Shown in pieces: positions 1 to 8,027 of a stretch of 25,027 nt of DNA. A program made the position numbers and the translations under genes. Every line of letters starts with the position of its first letter. Within the stretch, counting starts at the first letter, position 1. Source of the DNA: Candidatus Heimdallarchaeota archaeon (GTDB lineage Archaea; Asgardarchaeota; Heimdallarchaeia; Heimdallarchaeales; Heimdallarchaeaceae); NCBI GenBank assembly GCA_016839875.1, contig JAEOTK010000150.1, forward strand, positions 1 to 25,027, written 5' to 3'. The notes under the pieces are model-generated. The model did no database searches and was not told where the DNA came from. It saw only the letters and a program-made list of their open reading frames with translations.

Positions 1-26
1 CTCTCTTAATTGATAAAATCTATTCA

Positions 27-1070
27 ATGTTAATGAAGAGACTATTGAAAATGAGAGAGGTTAGTCCAGAAATCAAGATAGCTGATATGGTGACTTATCT
101 ATCTGCACATAAACCTGAATACTACACGGAAAAATTAGAAAAATTGTTAGAAGATACAATCAATACAAAAGAAGAAAAAGAATTTTACAATTTCTTAAGA
201 ACAACATCCCTAGTTGTAAAGAGTTCCCTTCTTATTGCTAGCGATGTGATTTCAGAATTCATTAATAAATTCATTTCAACAGAAGATATCTATATCTTGG
301 ATAAACTCAAACGAATAATAAATGTATTTGCTTTATCCGATCCTGATATTTTACAATTAGTTTGCTATATTTTAGTAGATATTTATAATTCAGAACTTGA
401 AAAAGAAGAACCAAACGAGAGTATAATAGATAGGTCTTTTGCTTTTCTTTCACTTTTCGATGGTGTTTCAGTTGGCACAGCATTAATATTCCATGAATCA
501 GATGAAATTCGAGAATCATTTCTAGAGAAACTCAAAAAGATTAATTTCAATGATTCGTTCAAGATTATTGTCTCAGAAATCATCGAAAAATATAAAGAAG
601 GTACTTATGAGGAACTTGTTGAAACTCTTCAAGGACGAGAACTTCCTGATATTATTGAACTAGAAATGATGAAAAGAAAATACATTAGTAGTCTATCAAA
701 GGTGGGTTCAATACCTTTAGAGCTTTTTGCTGAAAGGATAGGACAACCACTAGAAAAAACAGAGAAGATCATCTATGATATGATTCTAAAGGAAGAAATT
801 CCTGCTCGAATAGAGTTAGTAGATGGTAGGTTGTATATTGTACAAGAAGAAGATAAGGAAGAAATAACTGAAGAAATTGTTGAAGAAGTCGTTGAGAAAG
901 AAGTTGAAGAAGTCGTTGATGATGAAGATAAAATTGAGGAAGAGAAAGAAATTGAAGTAGAACCTTCTGATGAACCCAAAGAAGAATTCAGTTGTCCACA
1001 GTGTGATCGGTCGTTTTCTAGTGAAAGGGGACTAAAGATGCATATTTCCAGAAGTCACAAAAAACAATGA
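27..1070 (+). CDS. Helical/winged-helix protein with C-terminal C2H2 zinc finger
   Basis: Function unknown. The first ~210 residues are predicted to be almost entirely helical and resemble HEAT- or PCI-like repeats. Residues ~215-275 look like a winged helix of the PCI type: a helix-turn-helix rhythm followed by a short beta pair ending in DGRLYIV. Residues ~275-315 are a Glu-rich acidic linker. The C-terminus is a textbook C2H2 finger with C323, C326, H339 and H344 (C-x2-C-x12-H-x4-H). The finger and linker suggest nucleic-acid or protein binding. The reading frame stays open to the left edge of the window, so the ATG used here is only the first one visible and the protein may begin upstream. 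The zinc finger is certain as a motif; the repeat and winged-helix assignments are by eye. Confidence 0.8.
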   Translation: MLMKRLLKMREVSPEIKIADMVTYLSAHKPEYYTEKLEKLLEDTINTKEEKEFYNFLRTTSLVVKSSLLIASDVISEFINKFISTEDIYILDKLKRIINVFALSDPDILQLVCYILVDIYNSELEKEEPNESIIDRSFAFLSLFDGVSVGTALIFHESDEIRESFLEKLKKINFNDSFKIIVSEIIEKYKEGTYEELVETLQGRELPDIIELEMMKRKYISSLSKVGSIPLELFAERIGQPLEKTEKIIYDMILKEEIPARIELVDGRLYIVQEEDKEEITEEIVEEVVEKEVEEVVDDEDKIEEEKEIEVEPSDEPKEEFSCPQCDRSFSSERGLKMHISRSHKKQ

Positions 1071-1082
1071 TAATGGATAAGA

Positions 1083-1095
1083 TTTTTATCTAAAT
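1083..1095 (+). promoter_or_regulatory. TATA box for the SLOG-family gene
   Basis: TTTTTATCTAAAT is centred about 25 nt before the ATG at 1112. No Shine-Dalgarno precedes that ATG, so a leaderless transcript is likely. Confidence 0.5.
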
Positions 1096-1111
1096 TCTTG
1101 AATTTTTAATT

Positions 1112-1633
1112 ATGATTAAACCACAGATAGCTGTTATTGGATCCGGTATATTATCAGAAAATCAAAATGAATATGCTATAGCAAAGGAATTAGGAAAAGG
1201 ACTAGTTGATAATGGATATAGGATTCTTTGTGGGGGATTAGGCGGTGTAATGACTGCAGTATGTGAAGGTGCTCAAAGCTCTTCTAATTATTCAGAAGGG
1301 TCCACTATTGGGATAATTCCAACTTTAGATAAGAGTATTGCAAATCCTTATGTTGATGTTCGCATTGCAACAGGTCTTTCTATAGCTAGAAATCAGATTA
1401 TCATTGCTTCAGCAGATGCTGTTGTTTCAATAAGTGGGGGAGCTGGAACACTTTCTGAATTAGCGTTTGCATGGCAATTAAATAAACCGATTATAACTTT
1501 CAAAGGTACTGGAGGGTGGTCTAATAAACTCTCTAATCAAAAAATTGATGATAGTAGAATAGACACAATAAATTCCGTAGACACTGTTGAAGAAGTACTA
1601 AATCTGATTCCAGCAATTTTGGGAGAACAGTAA
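1112..1633 (+). CDS. TIGR00725/SLOG-family (Moco-carrier/LOG-like) nucleotide-binding protein
   Basis: A 173-aa Rossmann-type protein of the SLOG superfamily, close to the TIGR00725 group, which includes the molybdenum cofactor carrier protein and LOG/lysine-decarboxylase-like proteins. The N-terminus has the first strand and glycine turn (IAVIGSG). A second glycine-rich segment reads LCGGLGGVM at ~residues 39-48. The family signature GGAGTLSE lies near residues 109-116. The length is normal for the family. Known members bind a nucleotide or cofactor, or cleave cytokinin ribotides; the substrate cannot be read from sequence here. It stands alone, between the zinc-finger gene and the next gene, each apparently with its own promoter. 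Family assignment is firm; the specific activity is unknown. Confidence 0.85.
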   Translation: MIKPQIAVIGSGILSENQNEYAIAKELGKGLVDNGYRILCGGLGGVMTAVCEGAQSSSNYSEGSTIGIIPTLDKSIANPYVDVRIATGLSIARNQIIIASADAVVSISGGAGTLSELAFAWQLNKPIITFKGTGGWSNKLSNQKIDDSRIDTINSVDTVEEVLNLIPAILGEQ

Positions 1634-1651
1634 GTTTGAAGCTTATTAACA

Positions 1652-1663
1652 AATATTTTAAAG
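1652..1663 (+). promoter_or_regulatory. TATA box for the gene at 1685
   Basis: AATATTTTAAAG is centred ~27 nt before the ATG at 1685, with no Shine-Dalgarno in between. This fits a leaderless start. Confidence 0.45.
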
Positions 1664-1684
1664 TATTCTCTCTTATTAGTTCTT

Positions 1685-2683
1685 ATGCTTATATGTCTGT
1701 TCAAATTAGAAGATGTAGGTCCAGCACTTGTCAATATGGTGTCAGACAAAAATGTTGAATTCGATGAATCCGTCGTTGAGAAATTTAGATTTTCAGGTTC
1801 TATTACTTACTCCTTAGTCTTTCAGGGTATGGTATCAATAGAGGATTTTTCTACTGAACTTTATGGTCCTTTTCCGTTCGCATTTTCTTCTGGTTTTGTT
1901 CAATATGCCTTCTCCTTTATCGCTGAAGATAAATCTGTTAAAGATAAGAGAATGAAGAGTAGAACACTTGGTTTAGTTTTAATGCTTGTTCCTGAAATGA
2001 TGTCTAAAATAGATGATTTCCGTGAAGAGTTAGCTAAGATTTTGTTTTACAAATTTCACAAGATAAAGAAAATCTCTCAAGTGAATAAAGCATTCTTGAG
2101 TAACATCATAAAAGAATATAATGATGTTGTTACAGACTTATTAAGCACACAACAAGCTGATATGCTCTCTGATCAACTCATTAATTTTGTTCAGCAAAAA
2201 CCTTCAAAGAGGAAAAAATTAGCTGAAATAGGAATTATTTATCCTAAGGAATACATTGATTTAATTAAGAACTATTATGCATCTTTTATGTCCTCTTTAC
2301 CTTATGAAGAATCTTCTTACGGTGTTGATTCAGCAAATATAAAGACGAAAAATTATTCTTTCAATTTTAAGAAAGAGACATTAGTAGATGAAGAATTCTT
2401 AGCTCCGCAAGATGCATTAGTTTTCGTAGTTGATGTAGCAAATAAAAGTTATAAAGAGCTTTATTCAATTCTTTCGAATCTAAAAACAAAACCCAAAATC
2501 GCTTTAGTTGTATCATTACCTGAAAACATAGAAAAGGCAAGTACATCTTATGCAAAATTTTTCACAGGGTTGCAGAATCATATCGAAGGATTACCTTTCT
2601 TCTCTGCTAGTTTTACTTCAACGTATGATTTCAAATCTAAAATGCTAGAAGCAATCTTCTGGACACTCTCACCATTGAATTAG
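1685..2683 (+). CDS. Hypothetical protein, possible longin-like N-terminus and degenerate GTPase-like C-terminus
   Basis: I do not recognise this 332-aa protein. The N-terminal ~120 residues alternate beta and alpha and open with LICLFKLEDVGPALV, which loosely recalls longin/roadblock-type domains that sense 'GP' turns. The middle (~120-215) is helical and Lys-rich. The last ~95 residues contain ALVFVVDVANKSYKEL, then PKIALVVSLPE and a final helix. That rhythm resembles the strand-helix-strand after G3 in Arf/Ras-type GTPases, but it has no Walker A and no NKxD motif, so any GTPase-like fold would be non-catalytic. No signal peptide or membrane segment is seen. It is convergent with the menC-like gene, with 12 bp between the stops. 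Gene reality is well supported by frame length and promoter spacing; the domain ideas are weak. Confidence 0.75.
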   Translation: MLICLFKLEDVGPALVNMVSDKNVEFDESVVEKFRFSGSITYSLVFQGMVSIEDFSTELYGPFPFAFSSGFVQYAFSFIAEDKSVKDKRMKSRTLGLVLMLVPEMMSKIDDFREELAKILFYKFHKIKKISQVNKAFLSNIIKEYNDVVTDLLSTQQADMLSDQLINFVQQKPSKRKKLAEIGIIYPKEYIDLIKNYYASFMSSLPYEESSYGVDSANIKTKNYSFNFKKETLVDEEFLAPQDALVFVVDVANKSYKELYSILSNLKTKPKIALVVSLPENIEKASTSYAKFFTGLQNHIEGLPFFSASFTSTYDFKSKMLEAIFWTLSPLN

Positions 2684-2695
2684 ACAAACATTTGA

Positions 2696-3802
2696 TTAGA
2701 CGGAGAGTTTTTGTGATGAATGTTTTTCAATTTTTCCTGAATTTACAGAAACGCCTATCCCTGGTATATTTTTAGGAACATCAATCGTTCCATTATTATT
2801 AAGCTTGAAAATTGGATCTACGATGTATTCTGTATAATATCTTGCGCTTTCACTTATATCATTAGGTAATGAGAAAGTAGACAAACTTGCTACTGCAACA
2901 TTCTTCGCTCGTCCAATTCCTGTCTCTAACATACCACCACACCACAATGGTACTTTCAACATCTCTGCTAATTCGTGAATTTTCAGTGTTTCAGAGATTC
3001 CACCAACTCTTGCAGGTTTAACATTGATAATTCTGCATGCATCAGATTCTATTGCTACGCGAGCATCATCTACATTTTTGATAGATTCATCAAGGCAAAT
3101 TGGTGTCGAAATGTCTTTCTGAAGTTTAGCATGATCTAGAATATCATAATATTGGAGAGGTTGTTCTAACATCATCAGATTGTATTTATCTAACTCAAGA
3201 AAAATGTCTTTATCCTTATATCTATAAGCACTATTGGCATCAACCATCAGCAGTATGTCAGGAAAAACATCTCTAATCTGCTTAATTATCTCAACATCCC
3301 AACCAGGTTCGATTTTAATCTTGATTCTTTGATAATTTTGCTCTACTGCTGTTTTTATTTTCTCTAGAAGAATACCAATGTTCTTCTGAATACCTAGAGA
3401 AATTCCTGCTGGGATAGCATTCTTTGATCCGTTAATCATTTTTTTTAGAGATAGATTGTTCAATCTTCCATATAGGTCCCAGATTGCATCCTCTACGCAA
3501 GCTTTAGCCATCTGATTTCCTTTGATACTACTAACTAATTGCTGGAAATCTGAAGGATGTTCTAAATCTCCTTTTTTTGTCCAAGGAATGATATAATCAC
3601 TAATTATATGTTTACAAGACGATATTGTTTCCCCAGAGTACCAGGGACCATGCTCTGCAACACACTCTCCCCACCCTACTTTATCTTCAGATTCTAACTT
3701 AACTAGAAGAATTTCGCGCTCTTTTGTCTCACCAAAGCTTGTTCTAAATGGGTGTCTAAGAGCCATTTTCACAAAAAATAAATTTACTTTTTCGATTTTC
3801 AT
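2696..3802 (-). CDS. menC: N-succinylamino acid racemase / o-succinylbenzoate synthase (enolase superfamily)
   Basis: A 368-aa MenC-type-2 protein of the muconate-lactonizing-enzyme subgroup. All catalytic landmarks are present: the KxK pair K161/K163 in IKIKIEPG, metal ligands D188 (MVDAN), E213 (LEQP) and D238 (LDES), and the opposite-face base K262 in VKPARVGG. The length matches OSBS/NAAAR/NSAR proteins (~370 aa). The family carries out o-succinylbenzoate synthesis (menaquinone pathway), racemisation of N-acyl amino acids, or both, and sequence alone rarely separates them. No other men gene is nearby. Instead it lies 18 bp downstream of a GNAT acyltransferase on the same strand, which favours N-succinylamino acid racemase. 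The gene symbol denotes the family rather than a proven menaquinone role. Confidence 0.85.
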   Translation of the reverse strand: MKIEKVNLFFVKMALRHPFRTSFGETKEREILLVKLESEDKVGWGECVAEHGPWYSGETISSCKHIISDYIIPWTKKGDLEHPSDFQQLVSSIKGNQMAKACVEDAIWDLYGRLNNLSLKKMINGSKNAIPAGISLGIQKNIGILLEKIKTAVEQNYQRIKIKIEPGWDVEIIKQIRDVFPDILLMVDANSAYRYKDKDIFLELDKYNLMMLEQPLQYYDILDHAKLQKDISTPICLDESIKNVDDARVAIESDACRIINVKPARVGGISETLKIHELAEMLKVPLWCGGMLETGIGRAKNVAVASLSTFSLPNDISESARYYTEYIVDPIFKLNNNGTIDVPKNIPGIGVSVNSGKIEKHSSQKLSV

Positions 3803-3820
3803 TTCATCATCTATTCTGTG

Positions 3821-4663
3821 TTAACTTTTAGTTTCTTCTCTTTTCAATATATGGAAGCATTTGACAATATTAGTATCTTTCAGAACAAAGAAATCTACTG
3901 CTTTATAACCCTTCTGGAAATAATATTCGAATGCGTTTCTTGTTTCATTTCTCCACTGTATAAGTGTAGGTTTGTCATTATTAATTAAGTGAGTGAAATT
4001 TGGGGGGATTTCGATGAATATATACTTCGAATCTAGGTTGAGGTTTATTTCCTTGATTATAAGGTCGACATCTGAATCTATGTCAAACACACGATAATCC
4101 TCAATTTGAGCTAATTGAGAGAAATCCTCTGTTTTTCCTTCAATTTTCTCAAGAACATCTTTTGAATTAATATACCAATTACAATAAAAACGATCTGTAT
4201 CAATACCTTTATTCAGAAAATCTCTCATCTCCCCCCAATAATTTCTTTTATAGTTAGAGCAAGTTACTCCCAATTTATGTAGATTGAGGTAGCAATTTTT
4301 TGATTGTAAAGGGTCAAAAGTCCAGTTTATCAAATTATATCCTTTCTTTAATGCCCATTCTCTCTGAGCTAGTTTTAATTGCATCCCTATTCCTTGATTT
4401 TGGTATTGTTTTCGAACAGCATTATGATGGGAATAAATAAACAGACCATATGGTTCTTGGTTTCCAACCCAGCCCCAACAGTAACCAATTACTTCATCGT
4501 TCTTGAATGCACCAATTACTACTCCTCCACTCTTTAATGTTGCATAGATTAATCTTTTAGGAACTAATTCCCTAGCTGGCATTCCCCAAGCGTCTACTTG
4601 TATCTCTTCAAGTATATCATAGTTAGTGAAATCTAGCATCTCCTTATATTCAAAAACAGTCAT
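3821..4663 (-). CDS. GNAT-family N-acyltransferase (COG3375-like)
   Basis: A 280-aa GNAT protein. The acyl-CoA pyrophosphate loop (motif A) is visible as QNQGIG at residues 88-93, preceded by the beta-4 strand (LFIYSHHNAV) and followed by a long helix (KLAQREWALKKG). The segment from ~110, NWTFDPLQSKNCYLNLHKLG, is characteristic of the COG3375 group. The C-terminal third (~170-280) is an accessory domain. It is the first gene of a two-gene operon, with the racemase/OSBS gene starting 18 bp after its stop. In Geobacillus, an NSAR enzyme works with a GNAT D-amino-acid N-succinyltransferase and a desuccinylase to convert D- to L-amino acids. By analogy this enzyme may succinylate amino acids, which is an inference. 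The desuccinylase is not in the window. Confidence 0.8.
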   Translation of the reverse strand: MTVFEYKEMLDFTNYDILEEIQVDAWGMPARELVPKRLIYATLKSGGVVIGAFKNDEVIGYCWGWVGNQEPYGLFIYSHHNAVRKQYQNQGIGMQLKLAQREWALKKGYNLINWTFDPLQSKNCYLNLHKLGVTCSNYKRNYWGEMRDFLNKGIDTDRFYCNWYINSKDVLEKIEGKTEDFSQLAQIEDYRVFDIDSDVDLIIKEINLNLDSKYIFIEIPPNFTHLINNDKPTLIQWRNETRNAFEYYFQKGYKAVDFFVLKDTNIVKCFHILKREETKS

Positions 4664-4685
4664 TGATTTAACTGATTTTTTTTAT

Positions 4686-4693
4686 GATAAAAA
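4686..4693 (-). promoter_or_regulatory. TATA box for the GNAT-racemase operon
   Basis: On the minus strand, TTTTTATC is centred ~26 nt before the ATG at 4663. It is the same octamer as in the promoter at 1083. No Shine-Dalgarno is seen. Confidence 0.45.
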
Positions 4694-4758
4694 TTTTTGC
4701 TAATGTTGCTTTTAAGAAATTTAAAATTTCTAAAAAATGAAGAATTTCAAGGAATAAA

Positions 4759-6048
4759 CTATTCCTCAAAAATGAGAGAAAGAACTTCTGAATTTGTTAA
4801 TAATTTAAATGAAATTGCAGTGAAGGCAATTGCAAGACTTCTGGGAGTAAGTCCATCATCTTTTGTCATACCTTGAATAATATCTGTTAGATTATGAGTG
4901 ATTGCGTTCTTTGTTTCTTCCATAAATACTTCTGGATCATCTATGAATTTAGTAAATTGTTCGATCTCTATAGTGGGTAAACACATTTGTGGATATTCTT
5001 CAAAAATCTCAAACCAGATAGTAAATAGATATCTCAGATAGTGATGCGGATCATCTAAATCTTTCTTACCAAACTCGTTAACTGCTTTCCAATCCAAAAT
5101 CATTTCTATATTATTTTCGATTTGAATTTTCCAAGATTCATCGATTTCTTTTCCTAATTTTAACTTCTTTTGAATAGAATCTTTGAAAAGTTTCAGAACT
5201 TTTTCTATTCTGCCTTGAATAAATGCTGGTTGCGTAGGTGCTTCTTCTTCGTGTACACTTCTCTCTTCAGCTCTTATTTGGGCTTCAGGGATTACTTCTT
5301 CTAAGCTAGGTAATATTTGACTTAATTGAGGTAGATAAGGTTCTATTAAAGTGATGTTTATCATATCATAGAGAATATCTTCACCCTTTGAAATTGGGTA
5401 TTTTGAAATCATTTTTGTGTATAATTTGCCTGCTGATTCTACACTTTCAATTATTTCATTTTGCTCAAGAGTGAATTCCAAGAAATAAGAGAATATAGCT
5501 GCAATAAACCTCATATCAATTTCAAACTCTCCTACTTCAAAATGAAGATTTGCTTCAGATAAAGCTGGAGAGAAATTTCTTTGAATTAGCAATGTTTCAA
5601 TTACATCACTCTGAATTCCAATTTGTTTCAGTTCTGCATAATTCTGAACTATGATTTCAACTGATTTTTTAATTGATTTTAGGATATTGATAAATGAAGC
5701 AAGTAATCCAACGAATTCATCATCGGTGCAAGACATTTTCTTATCAGTAGCATTTAATAAACTTGAGATATCATCTGCAAAGAAATGAGGTTCATAGTTT
5801 TTTAGAATATCTTCTGTAATGATTATTCCATAAATAGATAAGGCCATATCTTTCTTTTGAGGAGAAAGAAATCCAATATCTGTTTTTAATTTCTGACGAA
5901 TTTCATTAAGAAATGTAGGTTGAGTTCTCACAAATTGTTTAATCTTCGAATCCAATTTGGAATACATATCCCGAAAATCACCAATTATGTCAACAACGTC
6001 CTTTGGAATATATTTTATTCTGGTACTGTCTCTTTTATCGTTACTCAT
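4759..6048 (-). CDS. Hypothetical helical protein, second gene of a coupled pair
   Basis: Not recognised. This 429-aa protein is predicted to be mostly alpha-helical with no signal peptide or membrane segment. A low-complexity acidic/proline linker around residues ~265-285 separates an N-terminal helical domain (~1-260) from a C-terminal one (~290-429). The start was chosen at 6048, beginning MSNDKRD, because GAGGTGA lies five bases before this ATG. An ATG seven codons upstream (6069) has no such site. The start overlaps the stop of the upstream gene by 8 bp (ATGAGTAA), which strongly suggests translational coupling and a joint function with that zinc-knuckle protein. The right-hand neighbourhood contains a small GTPase gene, so involvement in GTPase or membrane-related processes is possible but unproven. 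Confidence 0.8.
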   Translation of the reverse strand: MSNDKRDSTRIKYIPKDVVDIIGDFRDMYSKLDSKIKQFVRTQPTFLNEIRQKLKTDIGFLSPQKKDMALSIYGIIITEDILKNYEPHFFADDISSLLNATDKKMSCTDDEFVGLLASFINILKSIKKSVEIIVQNYAELKQIGIQSDVIETLLIQRNFSPALSEANLHFEVGEFEIDMRFIAAIFSYFLEFTLEQNEIIESVESAGKLYTKMISKYPISKGEDILYDMINITLIEPYLPQLSQILPSLEEVIPEAQIRAEERSVHEEEAPTQPAFIQGRIEKVLKLFKDSIQKKLKLGKEIDESWKIQIENNIEMILDWKAVNEFGKKDLDDPHHYLRYLFTIWFEIFEEYPQMCLPTIEIEQFTKFIDDPEVFMEETKNAITHNLTDIIQGMTKDDGLTPRSLAIAFTAISFKLLTNSEVLSLIFEE

Positions 6049-7264
6049 TTCCTTCACCTCTATAATCAATTGAATGGATGTCCTTCAAAGATGAATACTT
6101 GTCTAAGTAATTGATTTTTACAAAAGGAGTGGTTTTCCAATTCTTCAAGTCTGATTTTTCAATAGTTTTTTCCCAATCCGTTTGATTTACTAAATTTGCA
6201 TAGATTGTATTCATTATTTTATCTAATGTCTCAGAGGATATCAAGCGAGTATCGTTATATCTCGTATCTGTTATGAAACCAAAGATTAAGAGTTCATCAG
6301 ATTCTTGTTTTTTGTATCCTAGAGTAAGATCTATTATGTCACTAGTTGCTTTTACTTGGAATTTAATTCTCGAAGGAATTGTGATGAAATTTTGTAGTTT
6401 CAAAGCAGAAAATTGGCTTATCGATGCTAGTAAATCTTTAGGAATATTAGAATTTTGCAAATATTTGAATAATTGAGATGGAGATTCGATGTTATTCTCT
6501 CCTACAATCTCTACCAAATCTTCTGGATATACATAAGAGATTTCCTCTAGATTCAATTCTGGAGTGATTAAGATTAAATCTCCCCCACATTCACATTTAA
6601 CTCCTTCAGGAGTTGTATCTTTTGAATATATCTTTTGGCACTCACCTATGCATTTCATTCGATCCTTGGTTATTTGTGCTCTTACTAAGAAAGCAGAAGT
6701 TATCATTGGTGTAATTTCTCTATCTGGACCTTTACCTCTTAATCTGCTTTCTTCTAGTATCTGCCAATTGTAGAAATTAGATAATTTTTCCAAATTTCTC
6801 TTAAGCTCAATTTTCTGATTTACATCAGCAATAATTTCAGATTCCTTTTGGAACTCTGTTCTTCTGAACACTCCAGTTAATGATTGACTAAGTGACTGTA
6901 TTTCTTTTGTTGATTCCTCAAGATTTAAATCTACAAAAGGTCCTACAATGACATTCAGAAGAGTAAACTCTTTGACACTATTCCTAAGAATGTAAATTTT
7001 ATTATTAATTTCTTCCTCGATTCTTTCAACATTTACAAAAGAGTATCTAGATCCTTTAAACAGGATATGTGTTTGAGAAAACATCTTATTAACATCTAGT
7101 TTTTCCAGATCCATTTCTCTCTTAGCTTTTACGGTTTCATCTGGAACTAGTTTCTTCCCCCCGATTATGTTGATTATCTGTGTATTAAGATTCAACTCTT
7201 TTTGTGGATAGTTGACTAGAAATAGATTTAGAGTATTGTCCTTTAAATGATGTTCATTTTCCAT
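6041..7264 (-). CDS. Hypothetical protein with central zinc knuckle
   Basis: Not recognised as a known family. It has 407 residues. A four-cysteine cluster, C205-x3-C209 ... C224-x-C226, sits in a short beta-rich segment and looks like a rubredoxin/zinc-ribbon knuckle. The region before it (~115-175) is helical and contains a basic segment (RLRGKG); the C-terminal ~150 residues are mixed alpha/beta. There is no membrane segment. The ATG is preceded by AAGGAG eight bases upstream and by an AT-rich promoter-like stretch around 7322-7345, so this gene probably leads the transcript. It overlaps the next gene by 8 bp, so the two products are probably made in a fixed ratio and may form a complex. 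Zinc binding is inferred from cysteine spacing only. Confidence 0.8.
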   Translation of the reverse strand: MENEHHLKDNTLNLFLVNYPQKELNLNTQIINIIGGKKLVPDETVKAKREMDLEKLDVNKMFSQTHILFKGSRYSFVNVERIEEEINNKIYILRNSVKEFTLLNVIVGPFVDLNLEESTKEIQSLSQSLTGVFRRTEFQKESEIIADVNQKIELKRNLEKLSNFYNWQILEESRLRGKGPDREITPMITSAFLVRAQITKDRMKCIGECQKIYSKDTTPEGVKCECGGDLILITPELNLEEISYVYPEDLVEIVGENNIESPSQLFKYLQNSNIPKDLLASISQFSALKLQNFITIPSRIKFQVKATSDIIDLTLGYKKQESDELLIFGFITDTRYNDTRLISSETLDKIMNTIYANLVNQTDWEKTIEKSDLKNWKTTPFVKINYLDKYSSLKDIHSIDYRGEGNE

Positions 7265-7396
7265 CTTACAAACTCCTTATTTATCGAGTTTATATCTCTC
7301 GTTTCCTTAATTACTAATAATTGATTATATATTTAGATATATTTCAATTTTTACATAATCCTCAATAGAAATAGAAGAAAATTGTTTTATCAGGAT

Positions 7397-7912
7397 TTAT
7401 GGACTGTCCTGTTCAATTGCTATTTCAGCCATTTTCTTGAATAAAGGAAACAGATTAACATTATCCTTTGCAGAAACTTCAAAATATGTTGTATTTAATT
7501 TTTCAGCAAATTTCTCAGCTTCTTCAACAGAAACTTTTCTATCACTTTTTAAATCACTCTTATTTCCTACCAAAATAATAGGTATTTCTCCTACTCCCCT
7601 TCTTAGATTTTCTAGCCAAAAATCTAATTTTCCAAAGCTCTCTTGGCTAGTGATATCAAAAACAATGGCTGCAGCTAATGAACCTTGAAAATAAGTAGGC
7701 AAAACAGGTAAAAACCTTTCTTGAGAACCTGAATCTGCAATAATGAGTCTTATTTCTTCACCGTTGAAAATAGTGTTCCAGATAAGAAAATTGGCACCTA
7801 AGGTTGGTTGATGAACAGGGGGAAAAGAATTTTGAGCCTGCCTTAAGGCAAGAGAGGTTTTTCCTACTCCTGGATCACCACATAAAGATATCTTATAATT
7901 CCTAGGTACCAT
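7397..7912 (-). CDS. Ras/Rab-like small GTPase with altered G3 motif
   Basis: A 171-aa single-domain small GTPase. G1/Walker A is GDPGVGKTS (residues 12-20, K18). The switch I threonine is T37 in QPTLGANF. G4 is NKSD (117-120) and G5 is SAK (147-149). The G3 box reads ADSGSQERF: D60 and the catalytic-type glutamine Q64 are present, but the usual glycine of DxxG is serine (S63). There is no C-terminal cysteine motif for prenylation; the protein ends in QDSP, so membrane attachment of the usual kind is not expected. Such GTPases are abundant in Asgard genomes. It stands alone and is divergent from the small-protein/radical SAM pair. Family assignment is certain; partner and process are unknown. 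Confidence 0.93.
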   Translation of the reverse strand: MVPRNYKISLCGDPGVGKTSLALRQAQNSFPPVHQPTLGANFLIWNTIFNGEEIRLIIADSGSQERFLPVLPTYFQGSLAAAIVFDITSQESFGKLDFWLENLRRGVGEIPIILVGNKSDLKSDRKVSVEEAEKFAEKLNTTYFEVSAKDNVNLFPLFKKMAEIAIEQDSP

Positions 7913-7938
7913 GTTGTATTAACATCACGTTTTCATCT

Positions 7939-7947
7939 GTTTTAAAG
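7939..7947 (-). promoter_or_regulatory. TATA-like element for the small GTPase
   Basis: On the minus strand, CTTTAAAAC is centred ~30 nt before the ATG at 7912. No Shine-Dalgarno is present. A second AT-rich candidate, CTTATAAC, lies slightly further upstream. Confidence 0.35.
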
Positions 7948-7993
7948 GCTTGTTATAAGGTAAAAAATTAGATTCATTGTGCATGAAAAATAA

Positions 7994-8000
7994 TTTATAA
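7994..8000 (+). promoter_or_regulatory. TATA box for the small-protein/radical SAM pair
   Basis: TTTATAA is centred ~30 nt before the ATG at 8028. There is no Shine-Dalgarno, which is consistent with a leaderless first gene. Confidence 0.45.
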
Positions 8001-8027
8001 TAATCAATACAATGCTTCTTGAAAGTT

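Noticed and set aside
773..979. Ser-rich minus-strand frame
   Set aside because: It is the mirror of the Glu-rich acidic linker of the zinc-finger gene; low complexity and no start context.
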